From Chlorobiota bacterium (GTDB taxonomy: Bacteria > Bacteroidota > Ignavibacteria > OLB7): DNA of 64,000 bases. The stretch lies in contig JAEUSP010000114.1 of the NCBI GenBank assembly GCA_016788565.1, positions 1-64,000 on the forward strand. The letters run 5' to 3'. Within the stretch, counting starts at the first letter, position 1; the number at the start of each line of letters is the position of its first letter. Below the pieces are notes generated by a model. That model was given only the letters and a program-made list of their open reading frames with translations. It was not told the DNA's origin and searched no databases. Made by a program: the position numbers and the translations under genes. Positions 17,201-25,432 of the stretch are shown piece after piece.

Positions 17201-19947
17201 CATTGTTCGTTGTGGCAATGCAGCAAGTCCCCAACCCCAGCCGTGCCGAGTTCCGGATGGAGCCGGACTGGGTGATGTCGGCGGCGGCTGGCGGAGTGGC
17301 GGGGCGTGCGGCCATTGCGCCGTTGCCCGACACGGTGGATGTTGGCTGCATCCCGTTTGATAGCTGCCGAACGTACAGCATTCCAATTCGGAACATTGCT
17401 GAGTACAGCGACCTTCTGATCGGCAACATCCAGATTGCTGGCGACACAGTTTTCACTCTTGAGGGGAACGATGGAGTGATCCTTGCTGGCGCGACCGGAA
17501 GCATTCGGGTTCGCTTCTGCCCCGATAGCACCAAGACGTTTTACGCCACGCTGACGGTTGCCACCAACACCGTGCCGGATACTCTCCGAACTATCGTCCT
17601 TCGGGGGTGCGGGCTGTCGGGAATCCTTACCTCCACCGAACCGACCATGCAGCTTGGCGAGCTTTGCCCCGGCACCTGCGTGGATACGGCCATCACGTTC
17701 CGCAACGTTGGGAACGCCCCACTGCAGATGAAGCAAATTTTGGGGGATAGCATCCGCATGACCGTGGCGGTTCTTTCCAACATCAGCTTCCCGTACTGGC
17801 TGAATCCGGGGGATTCCGTTCGCGTTCGGCTGCGGCTTTGCGTGCTGAAGATTGACCAAAACGGATCGCGCATCTACGCGCTGAACAATGCCATCGAGCC
17901 GATCTACTCCGAACTGGTGGTGTATGCCATCAATGCCGGCCCGGTTCCCGGCATCACCGATGTTGTTGATTTCGGAAACGTCACGCTTCCGGCAACCGAT
18001 TCCTGCATCACCCGCTCGTTCACCGTCACCAATCAAAGCGGGCGGTTTCCGTTGCGGATGATGGTTGGCCAGGTGAAGCTCCCCAATTTCACGCTTCTTT
18101 CCCCTGCCGTGCGCGATACCGTGATCCCGCCAAACGGAAGCATTGAGCTGGTCGGGAAATTTTGTGCCGACAGAACCGGGATTTTCCGCGACACACTTGC
18201 CCTTTCGTTCAGCTCGGAAGGATGCCGGCTTGACACCCTTGTGGCATGGGTTGGCACGGCTTCCTACGTTCGCCCGTTGCCCATTATTTCCCGCCCGATT
18301 CTTGGCGATACGCTTCGGTTTCCGGCCGCGGTTGTTGGCGTGGATGGCTTTGCTGATTCCGTGGTTATCCTGAACACCGGAAACGCCGTTGCGCGGATTC
18401 GCCAGCCAGCATTGATCCGCGAGGTTGGGACGGGGGTGCTGGAGTTGGAAATGGACAACGCGGCCCAGCCAACGTTCCCCTTCAACTTGCTGCCGAATCA
18501 ATCGGTGGCGATCAACCTGAAGTTCCGGCCAGCAACCCCGGGAAAAAAACAAGCCCTTCTGCTGCTGCAAGATTTCGATGGCTGGGCCGATACGGTGGTG
18601 ATTGTCGGGCAAGGGGTTGCCTCCAATATCCGGCTGAACCCCACGCTGCTCGATTTTGGCGACGTGCGCGTTGGCTCAGTCTCTGATAAAAAATTGGCCG
18701 AGGTTGCCAACACGGGGGATGCTCCCGAATCGGTGTGGCGGGTAAGCCGTTCCGGCGACACGAACGGGATTGCACGGGTTTCCATTTCCCCACTTCCCCC
18801 GCTTGATCTGCTGCCAGCACAAGCGAACACGCTGGCGTTGAACTATCAGTTTACTCCAACTGAGGAACGGCAGTATGAGGCGTTCGATACGGTGGTGTTT
18901 GCTGCGCGAACGCTGCTGCGGTTGCGCGGGCGCGGGGTGATGGAGCACGCCGCTGCCGACCAAGACACGATTGACTTCGGTTGCCAGTTTGCCGAAACAA
19001 CGGTGGATTCCACTGGCGCGATTCTGATCCGCAACACCGGAACTCACCCGCTAACGGTGGATAGCCTTCGGGTGGTGGAGGGAAGCCAGTGGTTCCAGAT
19101 GGTGGGGGAGACATCGGGGGTGATTCCGCCGCAGGGGACGGCTCAGTTTTCGGTTCGCTACATCCCGCACACCGGAGCGGCTTCCGGCAGAGTGAGGTTG
19201 TTCAGTTCGGCAGCCGAAGCGGTGGAGGTTCAGTTACGCGGCGACCTTTGTGCCGATACCCGGCGGCTTTCTATTTCCGTTGCCGAGACTTCGGGGGGGA
19301 TTGGTGAGAGGGCAATTATCAGCATTGGCATGGAGCTAACCGAGTCGTTGGGGTGGGACCTTCCCATCAGCATGACGCTTGCGTACAGCGATGACATCAT
19401 CACGCCGTTGTGGGATAGCGGGCCGATTCAGCAAGGGGCAATTCCCGGGGTGGTGGTCAGCAGTGGGGGCCAGGGGAAGATGAAAGTCAGCGGCCAAATC
19501 CCAGCGATGACCAGCACGGGGACGCTGCTGAAAATGCCGGTGCGGGTGCTGCTGGGTTCAACATGGTTCAGCCCGTTGCGGCTTACCGATGTGGCCGCAA
19601 AAGCTGCGGGCCTTGCCGTGCAAACCAAAAACTCACGGCTGGTGGTGCTGGATTGCGACACCACTGGCGGCATCATTTTTCAGGGGGAGTACGCGCTGGA
19701 TCAGAACGTCCCGAATCCGTTCAATCCAACCACCACCATCAGCTACCAGATTGCCCGCCAAGATCACGTTCGGCTAACGCTGTACGGCCCGATGGGAAGC
19801 CAGGTCGCAACGTTGATAGATGAAGTGCAGCCAAAGGGAATCCACCACTACCAGTTGAACTCCGCCATGCTTCCCAGCGGCGTTTATACCTACCAGTTGG
19901 AAAGCGGTCCCTTCCGAAAAACGCGGAGGATGGTGGTGATGGAGTAG
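14287..19947 (+). CDS. Giant T9SS-secreted surface protein (propeller, Gly-rich and ASPM/HYDIN-like domains)
   Basis: 1886 residues. The start chosen gives a long signal region (hydrophobic core about 14-35, cleavage near AVAQ 40); an ATG at residue 26 is an alternative. Order seen: residues 40-400, repeated strand units with TQVALDAWGNTHVVWAS and NGAVHAAFIANR patterns as in exo-sialidase-type propellers; about 617-890, extremely Gly-rich (GGGGGGSGGQ, GGNGGEGRIRIDG); about 1010-1620, several immunoglobulin-like ASPM/SPD-2/HYDIN-type repeats (for example LLDFGDVRVGS, DTIDFGCQF); about 1802-1886, a T9SS type A sorting domain beginning LDQNVPNPFNPTTTISYQI and ending GVYTYQLESG...RRMVVME. It is expected to be exported by Sec and displayed or released by T9SS. 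It follows the sigma/anti-sigma/OmpA genes by 156 bases. Confidence 0.88.
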   Translation: MRTLQEHTATQHPIVVLWHFCLLAAMIAAGIAMPTAAVAQVATWLHRSVPERGLASSNTQVALDAWGNTHVVWASNDPDRAGIQLFYSTDATGTFSQPVQFTDATNGTVFDSATVVTAPFQFRLDQNGAVHAAFIANRLNHLYLFYTTNRQPSTGTPGRFTVADSLAEVTRYGMAVDSAGVAHIVWIEEFPTRYDLRYHSSADPPTVNTLIASVPCACRVGDPSVSVSNDAIHVVFRADSGSLYYLRKPITGSFGAPVLVPTPQYNGRRFSNGTGDLRVASAVGPTGSVHILQPHYDAVAGHRLLYLDNASGSFRSFFLTAKTDTSARAFALAFDHQQHQLGAAWTQHQSATSSSVTLFQTLAETSPMMWGVLGAATNLNTASAGAQPLRRSTGSLFLRNGRAVVGSLAGSDNIRWRPAFYDRSSITPSISYLLPDAAAPGMNVVVETYAPYRQHGSFGQDGFHPNVAELQLVNAQDTSRVILGPTVVSWDGRLASTMLFVKAGAAVGAVPVRMRVGTQFSNADTFFVVKPQQLGGASGQLSGGGVLGSGGIFAGPRSRRGVLVVDSLVLLNGAFTVDTADTDPNAPGNQGFLPVTILARGGVSIAPTATLSVSAPNPTSGAPSGMAGPGGGGGGSGGQINGGSGYTSGGGASLYLGTGGSGQSIGSGGSRSGIWGGGPSLNGTPGGATYPNAMSGGGTGHPFGASAWYGRISRKEPIEKNSGGFGGGAGGSIPLSVGDLSWGGGGGAFGTPGGDGDNFGNDSSGGYVVGSSPLVPLAGGSGGGAAFAPPTNITNGGGGGGALQLVAYQSINLAGRVAANGADGVASQNLTGASGGGGGAGGGVLLASKKGIRVSGLAPMSARGGQGGTGAAGSGNNGGNGGEGRIRIDGQTVGNLSVTPTPAYRGPVIFGGGAFQAAPGEAVTGSGMPGATIHLFVRSEFSPWDFSQPLVATVGNDSLWSLTLGPAASTTPLFVVAMQQVPNPSRAEFRMEPDWVMSAAAGGVAGRAAIAPLPDTVDVGCIPFDSCRTYSIPIRNIAEYSDLLIGNIQIAGDTVFTLEGNDGVILAGATGSIRVRFCPDSTKTFYATLTVATNTVPDTLRTIVLRGCGLSGILTSTEPTMQLGELCPGTCVDTAITFRNVGNAPLQMKQILGDSIRMTVAVLSNISFPYWLNPGDSVRVRLRLCVLKIDQNGSRIYALNNAIEPIYSELVVYAINAGPVPGITDVVDFGNVTLPATDSCITRSFTVTNQSGRFPLRMMVGQVKLPNFTLLSPAVRDTVIPPNGSIELVGKFCADRTGIFRDTLALSFSSEGCRLDTLVAWVGTASYVRPLPIISRPILGDTLRFPAAVVGVDGFADSVVILNTGNAVARIRQPALIREVGTGVLELEMDNAAQPTFPFNLLPNQSVAINLKFRPATPGKKQALLLLQDFDGWADTVVIVGQGVASNIRLNPTLLDFGDVRVGSVSDKKLAEVANTGDAPESVWRVSRSGDTNGIARVSISPLPPLDLLPAQANTLALNYQFTPTEERQYEAFDTVVFAARTLLRLRGRGVMEHAAADQDTIDFGCQFAETTVDSTGAILIRNTGTHPLTVDSLRVVEGSQWFQMVGETSGVIPPQGTAQFSVRYIPHTGAASGRVRLFSSAAEAVEVQLRGDLCADTRRLSISVAETSGGIGERAIISIGMELTESLGWDLPISMTLAYSDDIITPLWDSGPIQQGAIPGVVVSSGGQGKMKVSGQIPAMTSTGTLLKMPVRVLLGSTWFSPLRLTDVAAKAAGLAVQTKNSRLVVLDCDTTGGIIFQGEYALDQNVPNPFNPTTTISYQIARQDHVRLTLYGPMGSQVATLIDEVQPKGIHHYQLNSAMLPSGVYTYQLESGPFRKTRRMVVME

Positions 19948-19996
19948 CGAATATAATCTCTGTTTCTCCGTTCTTTGATTTGGTGTTTTCTTAATG

Positions 19997-20130
19997 GTCA
20001 GTGGTCAGTGGTTAGTTGCAAGAATCAATTTGGCATTTGGTGTTTTCCAAGTGGTCATTAGTCATTAGTCATTAGTCAGTGGCAAGAACTGATTTGGTAT
20101 TCGGCATTTGGCATTCGACATTCGTCATTT
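19997..20130 (+). repeat. Period-7 arrays (GTCAGTG, GTCATTA and GGCATTC types)
   Basis: Three short heptanucleotide arrays in one intergenic region: GTCAGTG twice plus a variant (19997-20017); GTCATTA three times then GTCAGTG (20054-20081); and five units of G(G/A/T)(C/T)ATT(C/T) (20096-20130), which run over the last bases of prmA. All have a repeat period of seven. Confidence 0.85.
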
Positions 20131-20961
20131 CCCAAACACTGTTGCCACCCACTCATTTTCGCGGGCTTCGTCAATTGGGTGCAGGCCGTGGTTGGCGGCT
20201 GCGTCAAGCAGGCTTTGGTAGTCTTCGATCAGTACGCCGGAGGTGAGCAGCAGCGGGCTGTTCGCTCCCATCCGCTGCACAATTCCGGGGAGCAGTTGGA
20301 TGATGATGTTCCGATGAAGGTTGGCCAGGATAATATCGAACTCACCTTCAGCGATTTCTTCCAGCTCACACTGCCGAACGTCAATCTGGTTGGCCACGCC
20401 GTTCAGCGCAACGTTCTCAATGGTGTTGGCCACTGCCCACTCGTTGTTATCGAAGGCGATGGTTGCCGCCGCGCCGCGCAACGCCGCCACAATCGCCAGC
20501 ACCCCTGTTCCGGTTCCGATGTCCAGCACTCGCTTGGCGGCTGGGTCTAACTTCATCAGCAGCAGCGAGATCAGCCGTGTGGATTCGTGGTGTCCGGTTC
20601 CGAAGGACATTTTTGGGTCAATCACCACCTGCAGAGTTTGCTCATCGGATTGCTGCGGCTGCCAGCTTTGGGTGATAATCAGCCGTTCGCCAATCCGCAC
20701 CGGTTGCAGCGATGCCTCGAACTCCGCATTCCAGTTTTGTTCCTCCACGCGGGTTGCTTCAATCCGAATTTCGGTCCCTTCCGGCAGCCACGATTGCAGC
20801 GTTTCTATTGCTTGTGGCGTTGCCCCTCCTTCATCAAAGTAGAGGGTGATGCTGGTCTCTTCGTCCAATGTCCCCGTTATCTCTAGCGTGCTGCTGACGG
20901 CCAGAAGAAGCTCAAGCGTTTCGCGGTTGGCGTAGCAGGTTAGCGCGTCGTACTGTTTCAT
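20125..20961 (-). CDS. prmA: Ribosomal protein L11 methyltransferase
   Basis: 278 residues. PrmA trimethylates L11 using S-adenosylmethionine. The N-terminal ~110 residues form the L11-recognition part. The methyltransferase domain shows the PrmA hallmark MSFGTGHHESTRLISLLL, motif I VLDIGTGTGVLAIVAA, an acidic residue after strand 2 (AFDNNEWAV) and DIILANLHRNII (motif IV; the family has NxxxxPL or NL). The length is close to the usual 290. It is followed downstream by heptamer repeats and preceded by a MATE gene on the same strand, 26 bases upstream. Confidence 0.93.
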   Translation of the reverse strand: MKQYDALTCYANRETLELLLAVSSTLEITGTLDEETSITLYFDEGGATPQAIETLQSWLPEGTEIRIEATRVEEQNWNAEFEASLQPVRIGERLIITQSWQPQQSDEQTLQVVIDPKMSFGTGHHESTRLISLLLMKLDPAAKRVLDIGTGTGVLAIVAALRGAAATIAFDNNEWAVANTIENVALNGVANQIDVRQCELEEIAEGEFDIILANLHRNIIIQLLPGIVQRMGANSPLLLTSGVLIEDYQSLLDAAANHGLHPIDEARENEWVATVFGK

Positions 20962-20986
20962 GGTTGGTTAGAATGATTGTTGCGGA

Positions 20987-22342
20987 TCAAGGGTGCCCGG
21001 GCGCAAGCCGTTTGCGGACAAGCGTGCGGAACCGGAGTGAGTGAAGCAGTGCGGCAATGCTGAGGCCAATCGTCAGGCCCCACCACAAACCGTAGCCCCC
21101 CATATCAAGAACGAAGCAGAAGAGGAGGCCAGTTGGAAGGCCAAGAACCCAGTAGGCCACAAGGTTGGTTGCCATTGGGATTGTGGTGTCCTTCATGCCA
21201 CGCAGCGCGCCCATGGCGGTAACTTGCAAGCCATCGGAAAGCTGGAATGCGCCGGCAATCATCAGCAGCCCGCTGGCATAGTCCACCACCGCTTGGTCGC
21301 TGATGTACAGCCTCACAATCTGCTCCGAAAGGAGCACAAAGGTAAGCCCAGTAAGGCACATAAACGCTCCGCCGATTCCAACGCCAACCCAACCAGCAAG
21401 CGCGGCGGCGTGGGGGTCGCGCCGTCCCATGGCATTCCCCACCCGCGTGGTGATTGCGGTTGCAACGCCAAGCGGGGTCATAAACGTAAACGCGGCAACG
21501 CTGATGGCCACTTGGTGCGAGGCCACCGCCACCGTGCTGAGCATCCCCATCACAATGGAGGTCAGCCCAAACACCCCTTGCTCCATGCTGTTCCCCATGC
21601 CGATCGGTATCCCCAACTTCAGCAGTCCAATAATGCGTGCGGCCTCGGGGCGGCGTGCTTTTTTCAGGAAGTGATATTGCCGAAATTCTTCGGTGCGAAG
21701 CAGGTAGAACAGCAGGATTGCCAGCATGATGAAATTCACCGCAGCGGTGGCAATTCCCGCGCCCATCACCCCCATTGGGGAAATTCCAAGCCCGCCAAAA
21801 ATCAGAAGGTACGCCAGCGGAATGTTGATAAACGCACCGATGAACGAAATCACCATCGTCACCCGTGGCTTCCCCAATCCAACGGTGAAGGCGCGCAGGT
21901 TGGCGTAGATTAAGTTGGCAATCATCCCGATGCTTAACGCCCGAACGTACTGCTCGGCCAACGCGACAACGGGTGGCTCCTGCTTCAGCAGAAGCAGTAT
22001 CGGCCCGGCGTTCCACATGATGGCCATGCCAACAATCCAAAGGCCCCCCACAATCCAAAAACCTTGTCCGGTTGCGGTTCCAATTTCATCGTGATCTCCC
22101 GCGCCGTGGGCGTGGGCAACGGTTGGTGCAATCGCCGTCAGCGCGCCGTAGGCAAACACCATGAAGAAGTAGTAGAGTGAGTTGGTGATGCCGACAGCAG
22201 CCAACGCCTCCTGGCCAAGTTTGCCAACAAGGATGGTGTCGGCAATGCCCATGCTCATGCCGCCGATGTGATCTAAAATCACCGGAAGGGCCAGCGCAAG
22301 CATGGTGCGGATTTCGGTTCGTATGGGATGCGTGGTGGTCAT
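20987..22342 (-). CDS. MATE-family multidrug/Na+ (H+) antiporter
   Basis: 451 residues from ATG 22342; a TTG eight codons upstream (22366) is an alternative. The N-terminus LALPVILDHIGGMSMGIADTILVGKLG is typical of MATE exporters. About 12 hydrophobic segments are visible, as is the internal duplication of two six-helix bundles (second half begins about LKLGIPIGMGNSMEQGVFG). MATE proteins export drugs or metabolites in exchange for Na+ or H+ across the cytoplasmic membrane. The NorM-like subgroup is likely; the substrate cannot be told from sequence. The downstream neighbour is prmA. Confidence 0.92.
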   Translation of the reverse strand: MTTTHPIRTEIRTMLALALPVILDHIGGMSMGIADTILVGKLGQEALAAVGITNSLYYFFMVFAYGALTAIAPTVAHAHGAGDHDEIGTATGQGFWIVGGLWIVGMAIMWNAGPILLLLKQEPPVVALAEQYVRALSIGMIANLIYANLRAFTVGLGKPRVTMVISFIGAFINIPLAYLLIFGGLGISPMGVMGAGIATAAVNFIMLAILLFYLLRTEEFRQYHFLKKARRPEAARIIGLLKLGIPIGMGNSMEQGVFGLTSIVMGMLSTVAVASHQVAISVAAFTFMTPLGVATAITTRVGNAMGRRDPHAAALAGWVGVGIGGAFMCLTGLTFVLLSEQIVRLYISDQAVVDYASGLLMIAGAFQLSDGLQVTAMGALRGMKDTTIPMATNLVAYWVLGLPTGLLFCFVLDMGGYGLWWGLTIGLSIAALLHSLRFRTLVRKRLAPGHP

Positions 22343-22388
22343 AATAAAGAGGGCAGAAGCCAGCAAGTACGCGCTGGCGGAAGTTGCG

Positions 22389-23204
22389 TTACTGCAATCC
22401 GGTGGGGAGTTGTCGGGCGGCCTCCATCAACCGTTTCACCCTCTCGGCATCCACTGGCGCGGCAACGTTTCCCTCGTGTTTCAGCCAGCTTCCAACAATC
22501 GCGCCGTCGCATTCGGCAAGGATGTCGGTGATGGTGGTGTCGGTCACGCCGCTTCCGGCAAACACCGGTGCGTGTGTGGCGGCGCGTGTGCGCCGAAGCT
22601 CGTTGATTGCCACCCCCGCGCCGGTGCGGCTTCCGGTGACGATTAACGCATCGGCAAGGCCCCGCTCGGTTGCGTCGGCGGCAAGCTCTTCAATCGGGAA
22701 AGGGACAAGGGGAAGGGCGTGTTTTACGTTTACGTCGGCCATCACCTTCACGGCCACGCCCAGCGTTGTTCGGTAGTCAATTGTTCCGCGTGCGTTCCCT
22801 TCAATGATTCCCTGGTCGGTCACCATCGCAGCGGTATGGACGTTCACACGGATCATTGCGCCGCCACAGGCAGCGGCAATTCCAAGCGCGGCCAACGGGT
22901 CGTTCCGCAAAGCATTGATCCCCAGCGGAAGCTGCGTGGCGTGTTTCACTTGGGTAGCAATCAGCCCCATCAGCGCAATGGTGTGCGGCTCAAGGCCCGA
23001 TTTCCGGAAAGGGACATCGCCGTAATTCTCCACCATGATTGCGTCAATCCCCCCGGTGTGCAATGCTTCGGCATCGGCCATTGCGTGGTCAATAATCTGC
23101 TGCACCGATCCGCCGTACCGGGGTGTTCCCGGCATCGGCAGAAGGTGGATCATTCCGATGATTGCACGGTGGCGCAACGGCGCAAGCAGGCGTGGATAAC
23201 TCAT
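22389..23204 (-). CDS. BtpA/SgcQ-family protein (TIM-barrel fold)
   Basis: 271 residues. It matches the BtpA family (PF03437): IIGMIHLLPMPGTPRYGGS near the N-terminus, GIDAIMVENYGDVPF, LPLGINALRNDP, IRVNVHTAAMVTDQGIIEGNA and APVFAGSGVTDTTI. BtpA was first described in cyanobacteria as needed for stable photosystem I assembly; relatives in other bacteria (SgcQ) have uncertain metabolic roles. In this non-photosynthetic context no role is assigned. The gene ends 46 bases before the MATE ATG start on the same strand. Confidence 0.88.
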   Translation of the reverse strand: MSYPRLLAPLRHRAIIGMIHLLPMPGTPRYGGSVQQIIDHAMADAEALHTGGIDAIMVENYGDVPFRKSGLEPHTIALMGLIATQVKHATQLPLGINALRNDPLAALGIAAACGGAMIRVNVHTAAMVTDQGIIEGNARGTIDYRTTLGVAVKVMADVNVKHALPLVPFPIEELAADATERGLADALIVTGSRTGAGVAINELRRTRAATHAPVFAGSGVTDTTITDILAECDGAIVGSWLKHEGNVAAPVDAERVKRLMEAARQLPTGLQ

Positions 23205-23269
23205 TCGGTGTGTCTCAAGGTAGTATGCGAAGGAGGGAAACGGTAGATGGAAGAGCGCGGGCTTCGCTG

Positions 23270-23399
23270 TCCGGTGGCTCCGCTCATACTTCGACGGGGC
23301 TCAGCATGGGCGGAGGGCTGGGTCATTGGTCATTAGTCATTAGTCATTAGCGAGTTTCCGGCTTTGGCTTTTTTCACTCTTCCCATCTCACTCTTCACT
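23270..23399 (+). repeat. Duplicated block, copy A (four heptamers)
   Basis: 130 bases. It starts TCCGGTGGCTC, contains the hairpin repeat 23280-23313 and four heptamers (GTCATTG then GTCATTA three times, 23322-23349), then a tail ending CACTCTTCACT. Copy B is the same except for a few substitutions and two extra heptamers. Confidence 0.9.
23280..23313 (-). repeat. REP-like hairpin repeat, copy 3
   Basis: CCGCTCAT (23280-23287) faces ATGGGCGG (23306-23313). The sequence is the reverse orientation of copy 1, with GGTGGC on its left and one G-for-A change that leaves a G-T type pairing in the stem. Confidence 0.85.
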
Positions 23400-23457
23400 T
23401 TTTCCCCCAGAATTGGGGGGACGCGAAGCTCGCCAGAGCGAAGCAGGGGGGCGCGAG

Positions 23458-23601
23458 TCCGGTGGCTCCGCTCATACTTCGACGGGGCCCAGCATGAGCG
23501 GAGGGCTGGGTCATTGGTCATTAGTCATTAGTCATTAGTCATTGTGCATTAGCGAGTTTCCGGCTTTGGCTTTTTTCACTCTTCCCATCTCACTCTTCAC
23601 T
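23458..23601 (+). repeat. Duplicated block, copy B (six heptamers)
   Basis: 144 bases, exactly 14 longer than copy A. The whole length difference is two additional heptamers in the array at 23510-23551 (GTCATTG, GTCATTA three times, GTCATTG, TGCATTA). Its last bases overlap the stop codon of the ybaB gene. Confidence 0.9.
23468..23501 (-). repeat. REP-like hairpin repeat, copy 4
   Basis: CCGCTCAT (23468-23475) and ATGAGCGG (23494-23501) form a perfect stem. Same orientation as copy 3 and part of duplicated block B. Confidence 0.88.
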
Positions 23602-23938
23602 CTTCGCTTCGGCTCCCCAAACCCAATCCGGGAATATCGGGCATGAACCCGTCGGTGACCTCATTTAACCGTTGTGTGGCGGCTTCCCTTGCGGCCAGTG
23701 TTGCGCGATTCACTGCGGTGATGATCAGGTCCTCCAGCGTCTCCTTCTCGCTTGCTTGTAACATCGAAGGGTCAATCATCAATTTGGTGACCTCGCTGTA
23801 CCCGTTTGCTGTGGCGCGGACCATTCCACCGCCAGCTTCTTCAGTTATCAGAATTTGGTCGAAGGTTGCTTGCACCTCCTTCATCCGCCGCTGCATTTCC
23901 TGCATCTGCATCATGGCTTGCATCAGTTCGTTGGTCAT
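23597..23938 (-). CDS. ybaB: Nucleoid-associated protein, YbaB/EbfC family
   Basis: 113 residues from the ATG giving MTNELMQAMMQMQEMQRRM; the frame is open 24 codons upstream (Gln-rich) without similarity. YbaB/EbfC proteins are small dimeric DNA-binding proteins with a tweezer shape. Visible: the Met/Gln-rich first helix, the central VRATANGYSEVTKLMIDPSML (family G.G.V.V...G...), and the C-terminal LEDLIITAVNRATLAAREAA helix. It is not linked to dnaX or recR here, as it often is elsewhere. The final codons lie in the duplicated repeat block. Confidence 0.93.
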   Translation of the reverse strand: MTNELMQAMMQMQEMQRRMKEVQATFDQILITEEAGGGMVRATANGYSEVTKLMIDPSMLQASEKETLEDLIITAVNRATLAAREAATQRLNEVTDGFMPDIPGLGLGSRSEE

Positions 23939-24040
23939 TGTTGGCTTGGTTTGTTGTTGTTGGTTTTGTTTCGGGAGTATTTGCATCTGGAGCGGCTGTC
24001 GGGCTTTCAATCTTCAACGATGCACGCCCCCATCTGTGCG

Positions 24041-25432
24041 CTATTCAAACAGTGCACGGTGCGTTTGCTGCAATGCTTCGGTGGCGTGGTGTTCGGCAAC
24101 GCCAAGCAGGATGATGTGATCGCTTGAACCAGCCACCACAAAACTGATGGGGATAGCCCCCAACGCGGAAAGTGGAGTGCTGATAATTCCCGGCTGGTTC
24201 CGCAGTCCTGCGCCAATTAATCCGATCACTGCCATTTCTGGCATTAACTCCACCGCATAATTTGCTTCCAGCCCAGCCAGGATAACATCGCTGAACCCAG
24301 CCGACTCCACCGTGATGATTGCCCGCGCTTCGGCAACCGCAGCGCACTGCACCGTCAGGTTGTGCGCCGCAAAAGTCTCCAACGCTTTCTGGAATCCAAG
24401 CGATGTTGCGCGTGGGTCGCGTGGGCCAAGCATCACCGAAAGCATGCCCCGTTTCATGGTGATGGAGTGAATGCCGCAGGGAACCGAGGAGCCATCGGGA
24501 AGGATGCACGTGCCAGCGTCGTTGGGGCGGATGGAGTTTTTGATGACCACCGGAATCGCCCGCTCCACCGCCGGAACAATGGTATCCGGGTGGATCACCT
24601 TTGCGCCAAACCATGCCAGCTCGCGCGCTTCGGTGAAGGTGACGTGCGGCACAACCACGGCTTGCGGAACGGCACGGGGATCGGCGGTTAAAATCCCGCT
24701 AACGTCGGTCCAGATTTGAATTTCGGTGGCCCGCAATGCCGCGCCAACCAACGCTCCTGTGTGATCCGATCCCCCCCGGCCAATGGTGGTGGTGATGCCC
24801 TGCAACGTGCAACCGATAAACCCTTGTGCCACCACTACTTCGTGATGCTGCACCAGCGGAGCAAGGTGCTCGGCAACACGCGCGTCAATCTCCGGCATCA
24901 GCGGGCTGGCGTTCACGAAGTTGGAGTCGGTGATGATGAACTGGCGGCTGTCGGCAACCGCTGCATCCCAACCTGCGGCGCGGAACGCATCGCCAAGCAG
25001 CAGGCTGGAAAGCCGTTCGCCAAAACTGGCAAAAGCGTCCAGCATGCGCGGGGTAAGTTCCCCCAACAGCACCACGCCGCGAGCAAGTTGTTCAAGTTCA
25101 TCCAGCAGTGTCGTCAATCCTTCTTGGCATGAACGTTCCGGCGGCAACCCCAGAGCGTGCAGAATTTCCAGATGCCGTTGGCGAATCTCGCGCACGTTCT
25201 GCAGCGCACCGTTCAGGTCGCCAGCGCCGCAGCTGCGGGCGGTGGAAAGAAGCATGTCGGTGATGCCAGCGCACGCCGAGGTGACAACCACCGGGCGGTT
25301 GCCCCGCTCCCGCTGAACAATCCCCACCACACGGCGCATGGCTTCGGCATCTTTCACCGAGGTTCCGCCGAACTTCAGCACAACGGGCCGTTGCTTCGAT
25401 TTCGTGCGTTGCCTTGTCTTTTGCTTCGTCAC
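24041..25432 (-). CDS. lysC: Aspartate kinase
   Basis: 463 residues. It phosphorylates aspartate, the first step toward lysine, threonine, methionine and diaminopimelate. The N-terminal KFGGTSVKDAEAM motif (20-32) is the aspartokinase signature; the kinase domain continues to about residue 300 (FASFGERLSSLLL, ATEIQIWTDVSGILTADPR, ARELAWFGAKVIHP). The C-terminal part carries two ACT-like regulatory segments (MLSVMLGPRDP and AVIGLIGAGLRNQPGI), which suggests feedback control by an amino acid. Monofunctional, with no homoserine dehydrogenase fused. It overlaps the preceding gene by four bases. Confidence 0.94.
   Translation of the reverse strand: MTKQKTRQRTKSKQRPVVLKFGGTSVKDAEAMRRVVGIVQRERGNRPVVVTSACAGITDMLLSTARSCGAGDLNGALQNVREIRQRHLEILHALGLPPERSCQEGLTTLLDELEQLARGVVLLGELTPRMLDAFASFGERLSSLLLGDAFRAAGWDAAVADSRQFIITDSNFVNASPLMPEIDARVAEHLAPLVQHHEVVVAQGFIGCTLQGITTTIGRGGSDHTGALVGAALRATEIQIWTDVSGILTADPRAVPQAVVVPHVTFTEARELAWFGAKVIHPDTIVPAVERAIPVVIKNSIRPNDAGTCILPDGSSVPCGIHSITMKRGMLSVMLGPRDPRATSLGFQKALETFAAHNLTVQCAAVAEARAIITVESAGFSDVILAGLEANYAVELMPEMAVIGLIGAGLRNQPGIISTPLSALGAIPISFVVAGSSDHIILLGVAEHHATEALQQTHRALFE

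Larger units (their letters stand above)
23205..23596. other. Repeat-filled intergenic region between btpA-family and ybaB genes
   Basis: No gene is seen. The region is almost entirely a duplicated block (23270-23399 and 23458-23601), each copy containing one REP-like hairpin, a GTCATTA-type heptamer array and an identical 50-base tail. The spacer 23400-23457 carries a short palindrome (CCCCCAGAATTGGGGG at about 23404). Confidence 0.85.

Noticed and set aside
16972-18612. Long reverse-strand reading frame (546 codons) inside the giant surface-protein gene
   Set aside because: It lies entirely opposite the T9SS protein, has no family similarity, and is expected from the codon pattern of GC-rich DNA.
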